A stretch of 64,000 nucleotides of DNA from Clostridium_I sp963725425. Its GTDB lineage: Bacteria; Bacillota; Clostridia; Clostridiales; Clostridiaceae. Under the pieces are notes generated by a model. It ran no database searches, was not told the origin of the DNA, and was given only the letters and a program-made list of their open reading frames with translations. This document shows, one piece after another, positions 9,113-17,944 of the stretch. Where the stretch lies: NCBI GenBank assembly GCA_963725425.1, contig CAVRYJ010000044.1, positions 124,001 to 188,000 on the forward strand, written 5' to 3'. Both the position numbers and the translations under genes were made by a program. Each line of letters starts with the position of its first letter. Position 1 is the first letter of the stretch.

Positions 9113-10006
9113 ATGGAGAGATTGAAGCCACTCAACGATTTTATTTTTAAGAAAACCTTTGGTGAGGAAGAAACAAAAGATAACCTAAAAGCATTACTTA
9201 ATGCCATTTTAAGTAGAAAAGATAGAAATAAATTAGTAACTTTAGAAATAGTTGAAAATAAAGAGTTAACACATGAATTAATTGAAGATAAAACAGGCAT
9301 AATAGATGTAAGAGCTAAAACAGAAGATGGCACCCAGCTTGAAATAGAAGTGCAGCTAACAAATCAGCACAACATGGATAAAAGGACAATATGGTATTGG
9401 GGACAGATGTTCTCTGAGGGTATAAAAAAGGGTGACGACTATAAGAACCTAACTAAAGTCATTACTATAAATATAGTAGACTTTGAATACATCAAAATCC
9501 CAGATAAATTTCATACCACTTTTCACTTGTGGGAAGATGAAGTAAAAGACTACATGTTAACAGATGTGCTAGAAGTTCACTTCATAGAAATGGAGAAATT
9601 CAGAAAATTAAAAAATAAAAACCTAAAGGAAGATAAGCTACAAAGATGGTTATCATTCTTTAGCGAAAATATAAGTAAAAAAGATCTAAAGGAGTTGATG
9701 GATATGGATGTTGATATTAAAAAAGCAGAAGAAAAAATAGAATATCTAAGTAGAGATCCTGAAACTTTGGCGGTTTACAAAGCTAGAGAAAGATCTCTTC
9801 ATGAGAGAGCTAATATGATTAATGGCGCTAAAGAAGAAGGAATAGATATAGGAATAGATAAAGGCATAGGAATAGGTGAAGCTAGAAAAGCAATGGAAGC
9901 TGCTACGAACTTACTGAAACTTGGAGTAAATGAAGAAATAGTAGCAAAAGGAACAGGACTTACAATAGAAAAAGTACTTGAACTAAAAAAAGAAATTATG
10001 AATTAG
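9113..10006 (+). CDS. Rpn-family recombination-promoting nuclease / PD-(D/E)XK transposase-like
   Basis: 297 aa from ATG 9113 (GGGAAG 8 nt upstream; the GTG at 9104 is too close to it). N-terminal PLNDFIFKKTFGEEETKDNL and the PD-(D/E)XK core GIIDVRAKTEDG / LEIEVQL define the Rpn/PDDEXK-transposase family; members in E. coli cleave DNA and promote RecA-independent recombination (known). The C-terminus is helical with glycine-isoleucine repeats (GIDIGIDKGIGIGEA) common in these proteins. Related fragments: 8993-9070, 25718-25782; a distant broken relative: 59319-60140. Confidence 0.85.
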   Translation: MERLKPLNDFIFKKTFGEEETKDNLKALLNAILSRKDRNKLVTLEIVENKELTHELIEDKTGIIDVRAKTEDGTQLEIEVQLTNQHNMDKRTIWYWGQMFSEGIKKGDDYKNLTKVITINIVDFEYIKIPDKFHTTFHLWEDEVKDYMLTDVLEVHFIEMEKFRKLKNKNLKEDKLQRWLSFFSENISKKDLKELMDMDVDIKKAEEKIEYLSRDPETLAVYKARERSLHERANMINGAKEEGIDIGIDKGIGIGEARKAMEAATNLLKLGVNEEIVAKGTGLTIEKVLELKKEIMN

Positions 10007-10037
10007 AATTAAAACCATGTATGTCATGAACAACAAA

Positions 10038-10119
10038 GAAGCAGTTGTCAAGTAACAGGTTCCAGATACCAGTTGAAACAATCGCTGGTATTTGGAACTT
10101 GGTATCTGGCAACTGCTTC
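10038..10119. repeat. large inverted repeat GAAGCAGTTG...CAACTGCTTC
   Basis: Outer arms GAAGCAGTTG/CAACTGCTTC and inner arms CCAGATACCA/TGGTATCTGG make a long imperfect stem; an extra half unit CTGGCAACTGCTTC follows at about 10134-10149. A trace of the same unit (GAAGCAGTTGCCAGTGAAAC) is at about 25790-25815, upstream of repeat copy D. Confidence 0.65.
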
Positions 10120-10356
10120 TTTGGTATTTGGACTCTGGCAACTGCTTCTCTAGCGGTTCTTTTTTCTGTTCATCCCAAAAGTGTTAACACCACCCCAGTG
10201 ACGTTGGCACCGAAGCCAGCTTTTTCTTTATATAATCTATGATTAATTAGTTAATCCATACTAGTATTTGAAGTTAGTATTATATACTAGTACTTAGTAT
10301 TAATACTAAGTGTCGGTACTAAGGGTCAACTATAATAGTTAATACGGCATCTGAAA

Positions 10357-10555
10357 GACAATGGAGAATGGAGAATGGACAACTATCCATTGACAATGAA
10401 CAACTGCCAATGGATAGTTGTTCATTAAAGATAGTTTTCCTCACTATCCTAGTAAAATTAAAAACCTTAATTCTAGATTTTTTGTAGCTTTGCTACAAAA
10501 AATCAACCTTAACTGCCCATTGTGAATTTTCAATTTTCAATTGTCTATTGTCCAA
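10357..10555. repeat. dispersed intergenic repeat, copy B
   Basis: GACAATGGAGAATGG arrays, central GATTTTTTGTAGC TTT GCTACAAAAAATC hairpin, AACCTTAACTG, then CCATTGTGAATTTTC-type arrays. Preceded by the AT-rich TACTAGTATT block also found before copies C and D, so B, C and D are longer composite repeats. Confidence 0.8.
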
Positions 10556-10632
10556 AACTTACATAAAATAATATATAATATGATATACTTATATTACTAT
10601 CTTAACCCTAACACGCGCTTAAAGGAAAAAAT

Positions 10633-11526
10633 ATGAATACAGAAGCATTAGAATATTTTATCAAAGTTTATGAGAATAAAAGTGTTTCTTCGGCGGCCAA
10701 GGACTTATTTATTACTCCGCAAGGACTAAGCAAGGCTATAAAACAGCTGGAAATGGACTTACAAGTAGAATTATTCTATAGAGGATCACGTGGAATGGAA
10801 GCTACGGAATATGGCGAGTTATTATATGCCCGAGCTAAACATATATGTTATCTCATGGAAGACATAAAAAAAGAAATCAGCATTATGAACGGGGAAAAAA
10901 GCAGTTTAAGTGTTGTGGTTACTTATGCTACAACATCCTCATTGCCTCCGGATTTGTTGTTTGGATTTTCTGAAATTCATCCCAAGATCCAAATGAAACT
11001 AAGAGAATTCCCGGATGAATATCCTGTAGGTAAGTTGTTTGAAGAAGAAGTTGATGTTGGCTTAATTATGGGACATGAAGAAATTGAAAATTGTGAATAT
11101 GATTTAATTTTACAAGGTGAAGTAGTGGTATTGGTTTCTAAAAAGCACCCCCTAGCGGTAAAGGATGAAATTTCCATAATAGAATTGGAAAACGAACCTT
11201 TGGTGTTAAAATCTGTGGAACCAGGTAAAGAACATAGTTTGGTGAATAAATGTCTCGAATATGGATTTACTCCTCATGTTAAACATGAAGTTGGTAATAT
11301 TATAACTGCACATAAACTATGTGAACTGAATGGACTAGTAACGGTTTCTGTAGATTTTGTTGAAGATGCACTTAAGGATGAAAGGTTAAAGATCATTAGG
11401 CTTAAGGAAAAAATTCCTCAGAATATTTATCTAATTACCAGGAAAAGATTTATTCAGTCTAAGGCAGTATCATTATTTCGAAGTTACATAAAACAATATA
11501 TTGAAGAAAAAGAAAAGTCATTCTAA
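10633..11526 (+). CDS. LysR-family transcriptional regulator
   Basis: 297 aa. N-terminal winged helix with ALEYFIKVYENKSVSSAAKDL and TPQGLSKAIKQLEMDL, then a linker helix and a type-2 periplasmic-binding-like effector domain (about 90-295). AAAGGAAAAA upstream of the ATG. It is followed by a strong terminator and then the GH3 operon in the same direction. The conserved palindrome shared by the GH3 operon and the secreted esterase (11562-11599, 21958-21993) is a candidate target, making a carbohydrate-linked inducer likely (inference). Confidence 0.9.
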   Translation: MNTEALEYFIKVYENKSVSSAAKDLFITPQGLSKAIKQLEMDLQVELFYRGSRGMEATEYGELLYARAKHICYLMEDIKKEISIMNGEKSSLSVVVTYATTSSLPPDLLFGFSEIHPKIQMKLREFPDEYPVGKLFEEEVDVGLIMGHEEIENCEYDLILQGEVVVLVSKKHPLAVKDEISIIELENEPLVLKSVEPGKEHSLVNKCLEYGFTPHVKHEVGNIITAHKLCELNGLVTVSVDFVEDALKDERLKIIRLKEKIPQNIYLITRKRFIQSKAVSLFRSYIKQYIEEKEKSF

Positions 11527-11556
11527 TGAGATAACCCTCATTAGAATGACTTTTTT
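11517..11556 (+). terminator. terminator after lysR
   Basis: Perfect 14-bp stem GTCATTCTAATGAG with its complement, followed by TTTTTT; the stem starts inside the last codons of the LysR gene. Confidence 0.9.
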
Positions 11557-11561
11557 ATATG

Positions 11562-11641
11562 ATAAACTAAAAGTTTATCCCCTCTAACTTTTGGTTTATT
11601 GTTGTATATATGCCAACGTGTTAAATTTAATATTGTAAAGG
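11562..11641 (+). promoter_or_regulatory. conserved promoter module of the GH3 operon
   Basis: Palindrome ATAAACTAAAAGTTTAT (11562-11578), then CCCC..CTAA, its mirrored half AACTTTTGGTTTAT, and 20 nt later GTGTTAAATTTAATATTG. Nearly the same series, same order and orientation, precedes the secreted esterase (21920-21993). The first part looks like an operator, the second like core promoter. No other gene in the window has it. Confidence 0.7.
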
Positions 11642-11736
11642 AATACATTTGCAATATTATTAGGGGGATAAGCGCGGGATTAAGTTAGTGATAAGTAAAA
11701 AATCATTTAAAAATTACTTAAGGGGGATAAACAAAT

Positions 11737-14633
11737 ATGAAAGATAAAAAAATGAATAGGAAAAAGTCTCGTATTATAAAGTGCTCCGCATTGTCGGCTT
11801 TGCTTGTAATCGTTTTGGTGGGAAATATTGCATTGGCACACTTTTCAGCAATTATTACCTCATATTTTTCAGCAATTAATGTAACTAGTAAACAGGCTCT
11901 TGCTGCTCGTAATCAGTCAAAATCACTTGATGAGCAGATTGAGAATGAGGGTATAGTTCTTCTTCAAAATAATGACAACACTCTGCCTATGAAAACATCC
12001 AATGCTAACAAGACTAAAGTAAATGTTTTTGGATGGAGCTTTACTAATCCAATCTATGGGGGTACTGGTTCTGGTTCAACAGATTCATCTACGGCAGTTA
12101 CCCCAAAAGATGGCCTTGAAGCTTCGGGTTTTCAGGTAAATGAGAAATTGTATAACGATTATGTATCACTAAATATGAAAAGACCAACTGTTGGAATGAA
12201 TGGACAGGATTGGACCATTCCAGAACCTGATCCATCACAATTCTACACAGCTGACAAGATGAAACAAGCTAAGGATTATTCTGATACTGCAATTGTATTT
12301 ATTGCCCGTTCAGGTGGTGAGGGTGCAGATCTCCCAACAAGCATGGACGGTAAGGATACATTTAATCCAAAGGGCACCCAAGGACCTACAGGTGTAAAAT
12401 TTGGTAATAAGGATGACCTTAATGCAAGCAAGAATTATTTGGAACTTAGTAACAGAGAAAAAGGTATGATAGACGCTGTTACTAAGAATTTTAATAAAGT
12501 AATTCTTATTGTTAACAGTAGTAATCCATTCCAACTCAATTGGGTGAAAAATTACAGTCAGATTAAAAGCGTCATAAATATCGGAGGACCAGGCCAAAAT
12601 GGATTCAACTCCGTTGGAAAAGTTCTATCCGGTGCTGTTAATCCATCCGGGAGAACTGTAGACCTCTATGCTACAGATCTTCTGGATGCACCTGCAGCTA
12701 AAAACTTCGGTAATTTTGATTACGTAATCAAAAATGCAGATGGTTCATATTCTCAAGCAACGGATTCAAAAAAGTCGGTTTAAATTATGTAGATTACTCA
12801 GAGGGCATTTATGTAGGATACCGTTATTATGAGACTGCTGCTGCAGAAGGCGCAATCAATTATGGGCAAAAAGTACAATACCCCTTCGGTTATGGTTTGA
12901 GTTATACTAATTTCAAACAGGAAGTTGTTCCCAATAGTTTAACATGGAACGATAAAGATATTTCCGTTAAGGTAAAAGTAAAAAACACGGGAACAGTTGC
13001 TGGAAAAGATGTTGTTCAGCTTTATTACTCTGCACCTTACACTGGAAAGATAGAGAAGTCTTCAATAGTTCTTGGTGCTTTTGGGAAAACAGGTAATATA
13101 AAAGCAGGAGAATCTGAGACAGTTACACTTTCCCTTAAAGTAGAAGATATGGCATCTTACGATTCTAATAAAATATACAGTGCCAAAGGTTCCTATGTTC
13201 TCGAACCAGGTCAATACAAACTTATGCTTATGAATAATTCTCATGAAAAAATAGCTGATGTAGCTTCAAAGAACCTTTCTCAGGTTGTCTATGATACTAC
13301 AGCACGTTCTAGTGATAAGCAAACAGCTGTAAATCAGCTTGATAACAATGTTACCGGCAATGGAAGCATAGCTACATATCTTTCTAGAGCTAATGGTTTT
13401 GCAAATCTTAAGGACATTGACACTAACAAAACTTATACTATTAAGAATGCTGATGGTAGCACAGCTACAGTAAAAGGCAAACTTGTAGATTCAAGCTTCG
13501 TTAACTATATCAACAGTAAAAGATACACTGTACCTGCTGACACCCATACATCTGCACCTACTACAGGCGCAAAAAATGGAAAGAAGCTGAAAGATTACGC
13601 TGGGATTAAATACAATGATAAAAGATGGGACACTTTGCTTGACCAAATGTCTATAGACGATATGGTTAATTTAGTAATACACGGAGGATATAGAACTGCT
13701 GAGATTCCGTCAGTGGGCAAGCCTGCTACTTTAGATTATGATGGACCTGCAGCTATAACTTCATTTCTGTCTTCAACAGGAGTATCCGGTATAGCATTCC
13801 CTACGGAGGATTTAATAGCATCCACCTGGAATGTTAAACTTGGGGAAAAAATGGGACAGTATGTGGCAGCTGAGGCTAAAGCCTATGGTGTTACGGGTTG
13901 GTATGCACCTGCCATGGACACTCATCGTACATCATTCGGTGGAAGAAACTTCGAGTATTATTCTGAAGATGGTTTCCTTGCTGGTGAGATGGGCTCTTCC
14001 GTTACTAAAGGATATCAAAGTCAAGGAGGATATGTTTATATAAAACAATTTGCATTAAACGATCAGGAGACTAACCGTACTTTCGGAGTCCTCACATGGG
14101 CTAATGAACAGGATATTCGTGAGATTTACTTAAAGCCATTTGAAATATCTGTTAAAGAGGGCGGTGCTAAGGCAGTAATGTCTTCGTTTAATAGCATAGG
14201 TAATACTTGGACTGGAGCAAGTTCAGGTCTTCTTACACAAATTCTTCGTAATGAATGGGGTTTCAAAGGCATGGTAAATACTGATTTCTATATGAATGGA
14301 AATGGTATGTCTGCATACCCTTACATGAATTTTGAACTTGGTATAAGAAGCGGTAATGATATTTATCTTACTGGTGTTGCACCACTAGGTATACCTTCCC
14401 CAAACACTAAGAGCAATGATACTTTGTGGGCCCTTAGAGAATCTAGCCACCATATTTTATACAATGAGGCAAACAGCAGCAAGGCTATGAATGCTGAAAT
14501 GAGTAGCGATACTCCAACTTGGGTTAAACTATCAGTTGCTGCTGATGTTGTTCTTGCTTTAGCTATAGCTGCAGGTTTCTTCTTTACCTTACGTAAAAAG
14601 AAAGGTGATCAAGACATAGATATAAAAATGTAA
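11737..14633 (+). CDS. circularly permuted, membrane-anchored GH3 glycosidase, frame change at A6G
   Basis: Two frames encode one protein of about 965 aa. Order: N-terminal membrane helix (about 16-50), GH3 C-terminal alpha/beta-sandwich domain with SGGEGADLP (acid/base region), a fibronectin-III-like domain, then the GH3 TIM barrel (GPAAITSF..., SFGGRNFEYYSEDG, NTDFYMNG with the likely nucleophile Asp), and a C-terminal membrane helix with KKK. The barrel thus follows the sandwich domain, the reverse of normal GH3. The first frame stops at 12781; the second is entered by a -1 shift exactly at A AAA AAG (12768-12774). This is either a programmed frameshift, one missing A, or a mutation. First gene of the GH3 operon. 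Confidence 0.8.
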
Positions 14634-14695
14634 ATTATTAATAATGCCTAAAAACAGACTGCCTTACGGCAGTCTATCTATATAGAGGTGAATAT

Positions 14696-17143
14696 ATGAA
14701 ATACGCAGAAATAATAAGTCAGATGACCTTAGAAGAAAAGGCATCCTTAATGTCAGGGAAAGATTTTTGGCAAACTCAGGACATACAGCGTCTTGAAATT
14801 AACAATATATTTCTTGCTGATGGGCCCCATGGTATCAGAAAACAGAAAGCAGCCGCAGATAATTTGGGCTTAAACGCTAGTATTCCTGCAACTTGTTTCC
14901 CTACAGCTGCAACTATTGCAAACAGCTGGAACAGAGAATTAGGTGAAAAAATCGGAATATGTCTCGGGGAAGAAGCAGTATCACAGAAAGTCAACGTACT
15001 TCTTGGTCCTGGTAGCAATATGAAAAGAAATCCCTTATGCGGAAGAAATTTTGAATACTTTAGTGAAGATCCTTATCTAGCTGGAAAAATGGCAGCCAGC
15101 TACATCAAAGGTATCCAATCTATTGGTATCTCCGCCTGCGTAAAACATTTCTGCGTGAATAATCAAGAAGAGAGAAGAATGGCTATTGATACCATTGTAG
15201 ATGAAAGAACTTTGAGGGAAATCTATCTCACTGCATTTGAGATTGCAGTTAAAGAAGGTGCTACAAAAACAATTATGTCCTCCTACAACATGCTTAACGG
15301 CACCTACACTAATGAAAATCTGCATTTGATGTGTGATATCCTGCGTAGTGAATGGAACTTTCATGGCGTTGTAGTAACAGATTGGGGCGGTAGCAACAAT
15401 CGCATACTAGGGCTAGTGGCAGGTAATGAACTGGAGATGCCTACCACATGCAGAGAGACAAATGTAGATATTGTAGATGCTGTTACCAAGGGAGAAATTA
15501 AAGAAGATGTACTGGACCAATGTGTAGATAGACTTTTGGAACTGATTTTTACTACAGAAGAAGTGTATAAGAAACCCCGTAAGAAATTTGACCAAGACAA
15601 ACACCAAAAGATTGCCCAGCTAGCGGCTGAGGAATCTATTGTGCTACTTAAGAATGAGGGGAACATCCTTCCGTTAAAGCCTGGAACAAAAGTTGCAGTG
15701 ATTGGTGATTTCGCAAAAAAACCTAGATATCAGGGCGCTGGGTCTTCCATAGTGAATCCAACAAGACTTGATAATACACTAGACTGTTTGAAGGATGCAA
15801 ATATTGTCAGCGTGGGTTATGCACCCGGCTTTCATCGGTTTGGAAAGAAAAGTAACAAACTTGTAAAAGAAGCTTCCTCCCTTGCAGAGAAAGCAGATGT
15901 AATACTCTTATATATTGGTCTGGATGAAGCTACTGAGGTAGAAGGCCTGGACAGGCAAGACATGAAAGTTCCTCAAAACCAGATTGACCTGTTAGAAGCT
16001 GTGAGTAAAGTAAATCCCAATATCATTGTTGTTCTTTGTTGTGGTTCAGCTGTGGAGATGCCATGGATTAGCAATATAAAGGGACTATTGCACCCATATT
16101 TAAGTGGTCAGGCAGGCGCAATGGCTATTCTTAGAGTTATTTGCGGAGATGTAAACCCTTCAGGTAAACTAGCTGAATCCTACCCAATACGTTATGAGGA
16201 TGTCCCTTCCTTCAGCAACTTTCCAGGTAAGGAAGTCAGTGTTGAATACAGGGAAGGATTGTATATTGGCTACCGTTATTATGATACTGCCAATGTAAAA
16301 GTGCGTTTTCCCTTTGGCTATGGCCTCAGTTATACTACCTTTGAATATACAGATTTAAATGTGGAAAGTGATAAAGTCACATTTTCACTAAAAAATACCG
16401 GAAATGCTGCTGGTGCGGAAGTCGTACAGTTATATATTGGAAAGTCCTCTCATATGATTTTTAGGCCTAAGAAGGAACTAAAAGGATTTAAAAAGATATT
16501 TCTCCAGCCAGGAGAAACACAAAGAGTTACCATTGCTTTCGATGATAAGTCCTTCCGTTATTATAATGTAGTAACAGATTCCTGGGAAGAAGAGAGTGGA
16601 GAGTATAAAATTGCCATTGGATCTTCCAGCATGGACATTAAGCTACGCGGTGTGATTATGAGGGTTGGAACCATAGCAACCGCACCTTATGATAATGTAG
16701 CGCTGCCATCCTATTTTTCTGGTAAAGCAGCCCGTGTTGATGTGAAGGAGTTTGAAACATTACTGGGCAAAAAAGTCCCGGAAGCTAAATGGGACAGAAG
16801 CAAACCTCTTGGATACAACGATACTATTGCACAGTGCCAGTACGCAAAGGGAGCATTTGCAAGATTTGCATTTCATCTAATTAGTTTTTCATATTGGTTT
16901 TTGAAAAAAATAGGGAAACGAAGCAATGCTAATATTATCATGATGTCTATATATCATATGCCATTTCGTGGAATTGCCAGAATGACAGGTGGGGCTGTGA
17001 ATATGCCAATGCTTGATGGAATACTCATCATAGTAAATGGTCATTTCTTCAAAGGCTTGAATCATTTGTTAAAGGAAAGAAGTAAGATGGGTAAGGTGCG
17101 CAAAAGTGAAAGAATAATAGAAAAAGTGACAAAGGAGATGTAG
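14696..17143 (+). CDS. GH3 beta-glucosidase-type enzyme with C-terminal extension
   Basis: 815 aa, no signal peptide. Normal GH3 order: TIM barrel (about 1-290; nucleophile Asp229 in VVTDWGG, KHFCVNNQE, GRNFEYFSEDP), alpha/beta sandwich (about 310-520; acid/base candidate Glu416 in EVEGLDRQ), fibronectin-III-like domain (about 560-650). After it come about 110 extra residues with SKPLGYNDTIAQCQYAKG and a hydrophobic/basic tail (FHLISFSYWFLKKIGKR, GIARMTGGAVNMPMLDG), shared with the paralogue at 17945. Hydrolysis of beta-glucosides or related glycosides in the cytosol, possibly at the membrane, is inferred. AGAGGTG ribosome site; 3-nt gap to the GtrA-like gene. Confidence 0.9.
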   Translation: MKYAEIISQMTLEEKASLMSGKDFWQTQDIQRLEINNIFLADGPHGIRKQKAAADNLGLNASIPATCFPTAATIANSWNRELGEKIGICLGEEAVSQKVNVLLGPGSNMKRNPLCGRNFEYFSEDPYLAGKMAASYIKGIQSIGISACVKHFCVNNQEERRMAIDTIVDERTLREIYLTAFEIAVKEGATKTIMSSYNMLNGTYTNENLHLMCDILRSEWNFHGVVVTDWGGSNNRILGLVAGNELEMPTTCRETNVDIVDAVTKGEIKEDVLDQCVDRLLELIFTTEEVYKKPRKKFDQDKHQKIAQLAAEESIVLLKNEGNILPLKPGTKVAVIGDFAKKPRYQGAGSSIVNPTRLDNTLDCLKDANIVSVGYAPGFHRFGKKSNKLVKEASSLAEKADVILLYIGLDEATEVEGLDRQDMKVPQNQIDLLEAVSKVNPNIIVVLCCGSAVEMPWISNIKGLLHPYLSGQAGAMAILRVICGDVNPSGKLAESYPIRYEDVPSFSNFPGKEVSVEYREGLYIGYRYYDTANVKVRFPFGYGLSYTTFEYTDLNVESDKVTFSLKNTGNAAGAEVVQLYIGKSSHMIFRPKKELKGFKKIFLQPGETQRVTIAFDDKSFRYYNVVTDSWEEESGEYKIAIGSSSMDIKLRGVIMRVGTIATAPYDNVALPSYFSGKAARVDVKEFETLLGKKVPEAKWDRSKPLGYNDTIAQCQYAKGAFARFAFHLISFSYWFLKKIGKRSNANIIMMSIYHMPFRGIARMTGGAVNMPMLDGILIIVNGHFFKGLNHLLKERSKMGKVRKSERIIEKVTKEM

Positions 17144-17145
17144 AA

Positions 17146-17784
17146 ATGAGCAATGAAAAAATCAAAGATAATAGAATAGTTGCAGCCAATACAGGCCTTT
17201 GGGCAAAATACAAAGACAAACACCCAAATATTGCGCAATTCATAGTATTTTTTATGCTGAGTAATGGAATAACGATTTTACAAATGATTTTAATGCCTAT
17301 GATTAAGGTTGGCTTTGGACATACATCATTTGTAGGTACAAATTTTCAAATTGGACAGATCGGGCATAATCTTAACGGAAGTGCCTATTATATATTCAAT
17401 TACGCAGCAGGTTCAATTTCATCAGGTGGAGGTGGTGGACTTGCCTATTTCCTTGCAGTTCAAATATCCATGGCCATAGCACAGATTATTAATTTTTTTG
17501 TCCAGAGGAACATAACATTTAAGTCAAACAGCAATATTTGGAAGTCTGCTTTTTGGTATGTAATTGCCTACATTATTATATCAATAGGTGCAGCCGCTCT
17601 TCAGGGACTTTACAAAGCTCCTATCTATAGCTTGTTCATGCACACATTGGGAATGGGTTCAGTTGGTGAGACAATATCAGATGCTATTACTATGATTATA
17701 AACGCTGCTATTTCATTCTGGGTATTTTTCCCCATATTTAAAATAATATTCAAAAGCGGCTCTGAAAAACAGCATATCCAATAA
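17146..17784 (+). CDS. GtrA-like polytopic membrane protein
   Basis: 212 aa with four hydrophobic segments. The sequence QIINFFVQRNITFKSN followed by a membrane helix is the GtrA/DPMS family signature, although an inserted Gly-rich loop (SSGGGGG) is unusual. GtrA proteins help flip or use polyprenyl-linked sugars. Only 2 nt separate it from the GH3 stop and AAAGGAG lies inside the GH3 end, so it is translationally linked to the GH3 operon; its partner in glycosidase action is unclear. Confidence 0.7.
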   Translation: MSNEKIKDNRIVAANTGLWAKYKDKHPNIAQFIVFFMLSNGITILQMILMPMIKVGFGHTSFVGTNFQIGQIGHNLNGSAYYIFNYAAGSISSGGGGGLAYFLAVQISMAIAQIINFFVQRNITFKSNSNIWKSAFWYVIAYIIISIGAAALQGLYKAPIYSLFMHTLGMGSVGETISDAITMIINAAISFWVFFPIFKIIFKSGSEKQHIQ

Positions 17785-17944
17785 AGATAGTGTAAGTAGT
17801 AGATTATTATTTTGCATTTGAATTAAAGGTTTAACACTTGATGATATAGTTATTTTGCCTTATAATGACTTTTAATGGCATTAATATATTTTACGTTGGT
17901 AATCGTTTATTGTACTGCCGAAAATACAAAATGAGGAATAGAAT

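Larger units (their letters stand above)
10007..10632. other. 626-bp non-coding gap made of repeats
   Basis: Contains, in order, an 82-bp inverted repeat (10038-10119), a stretch ending in CTAGCGGTTCTTTTTT, an AT-rich block of TACTAGTATT-like units (about 10240-10340), and dispersed-repeat copy B (10357-10555). No credible gene; the open frame at 10045-10242 lies wholly inside repeats. Confidence 0.7.

Noticed and set aside
10045..10242. 65-aa open frame
   Set aside because: Falls entirely within inverted repeats and has no ribosome site or protein-like composition.
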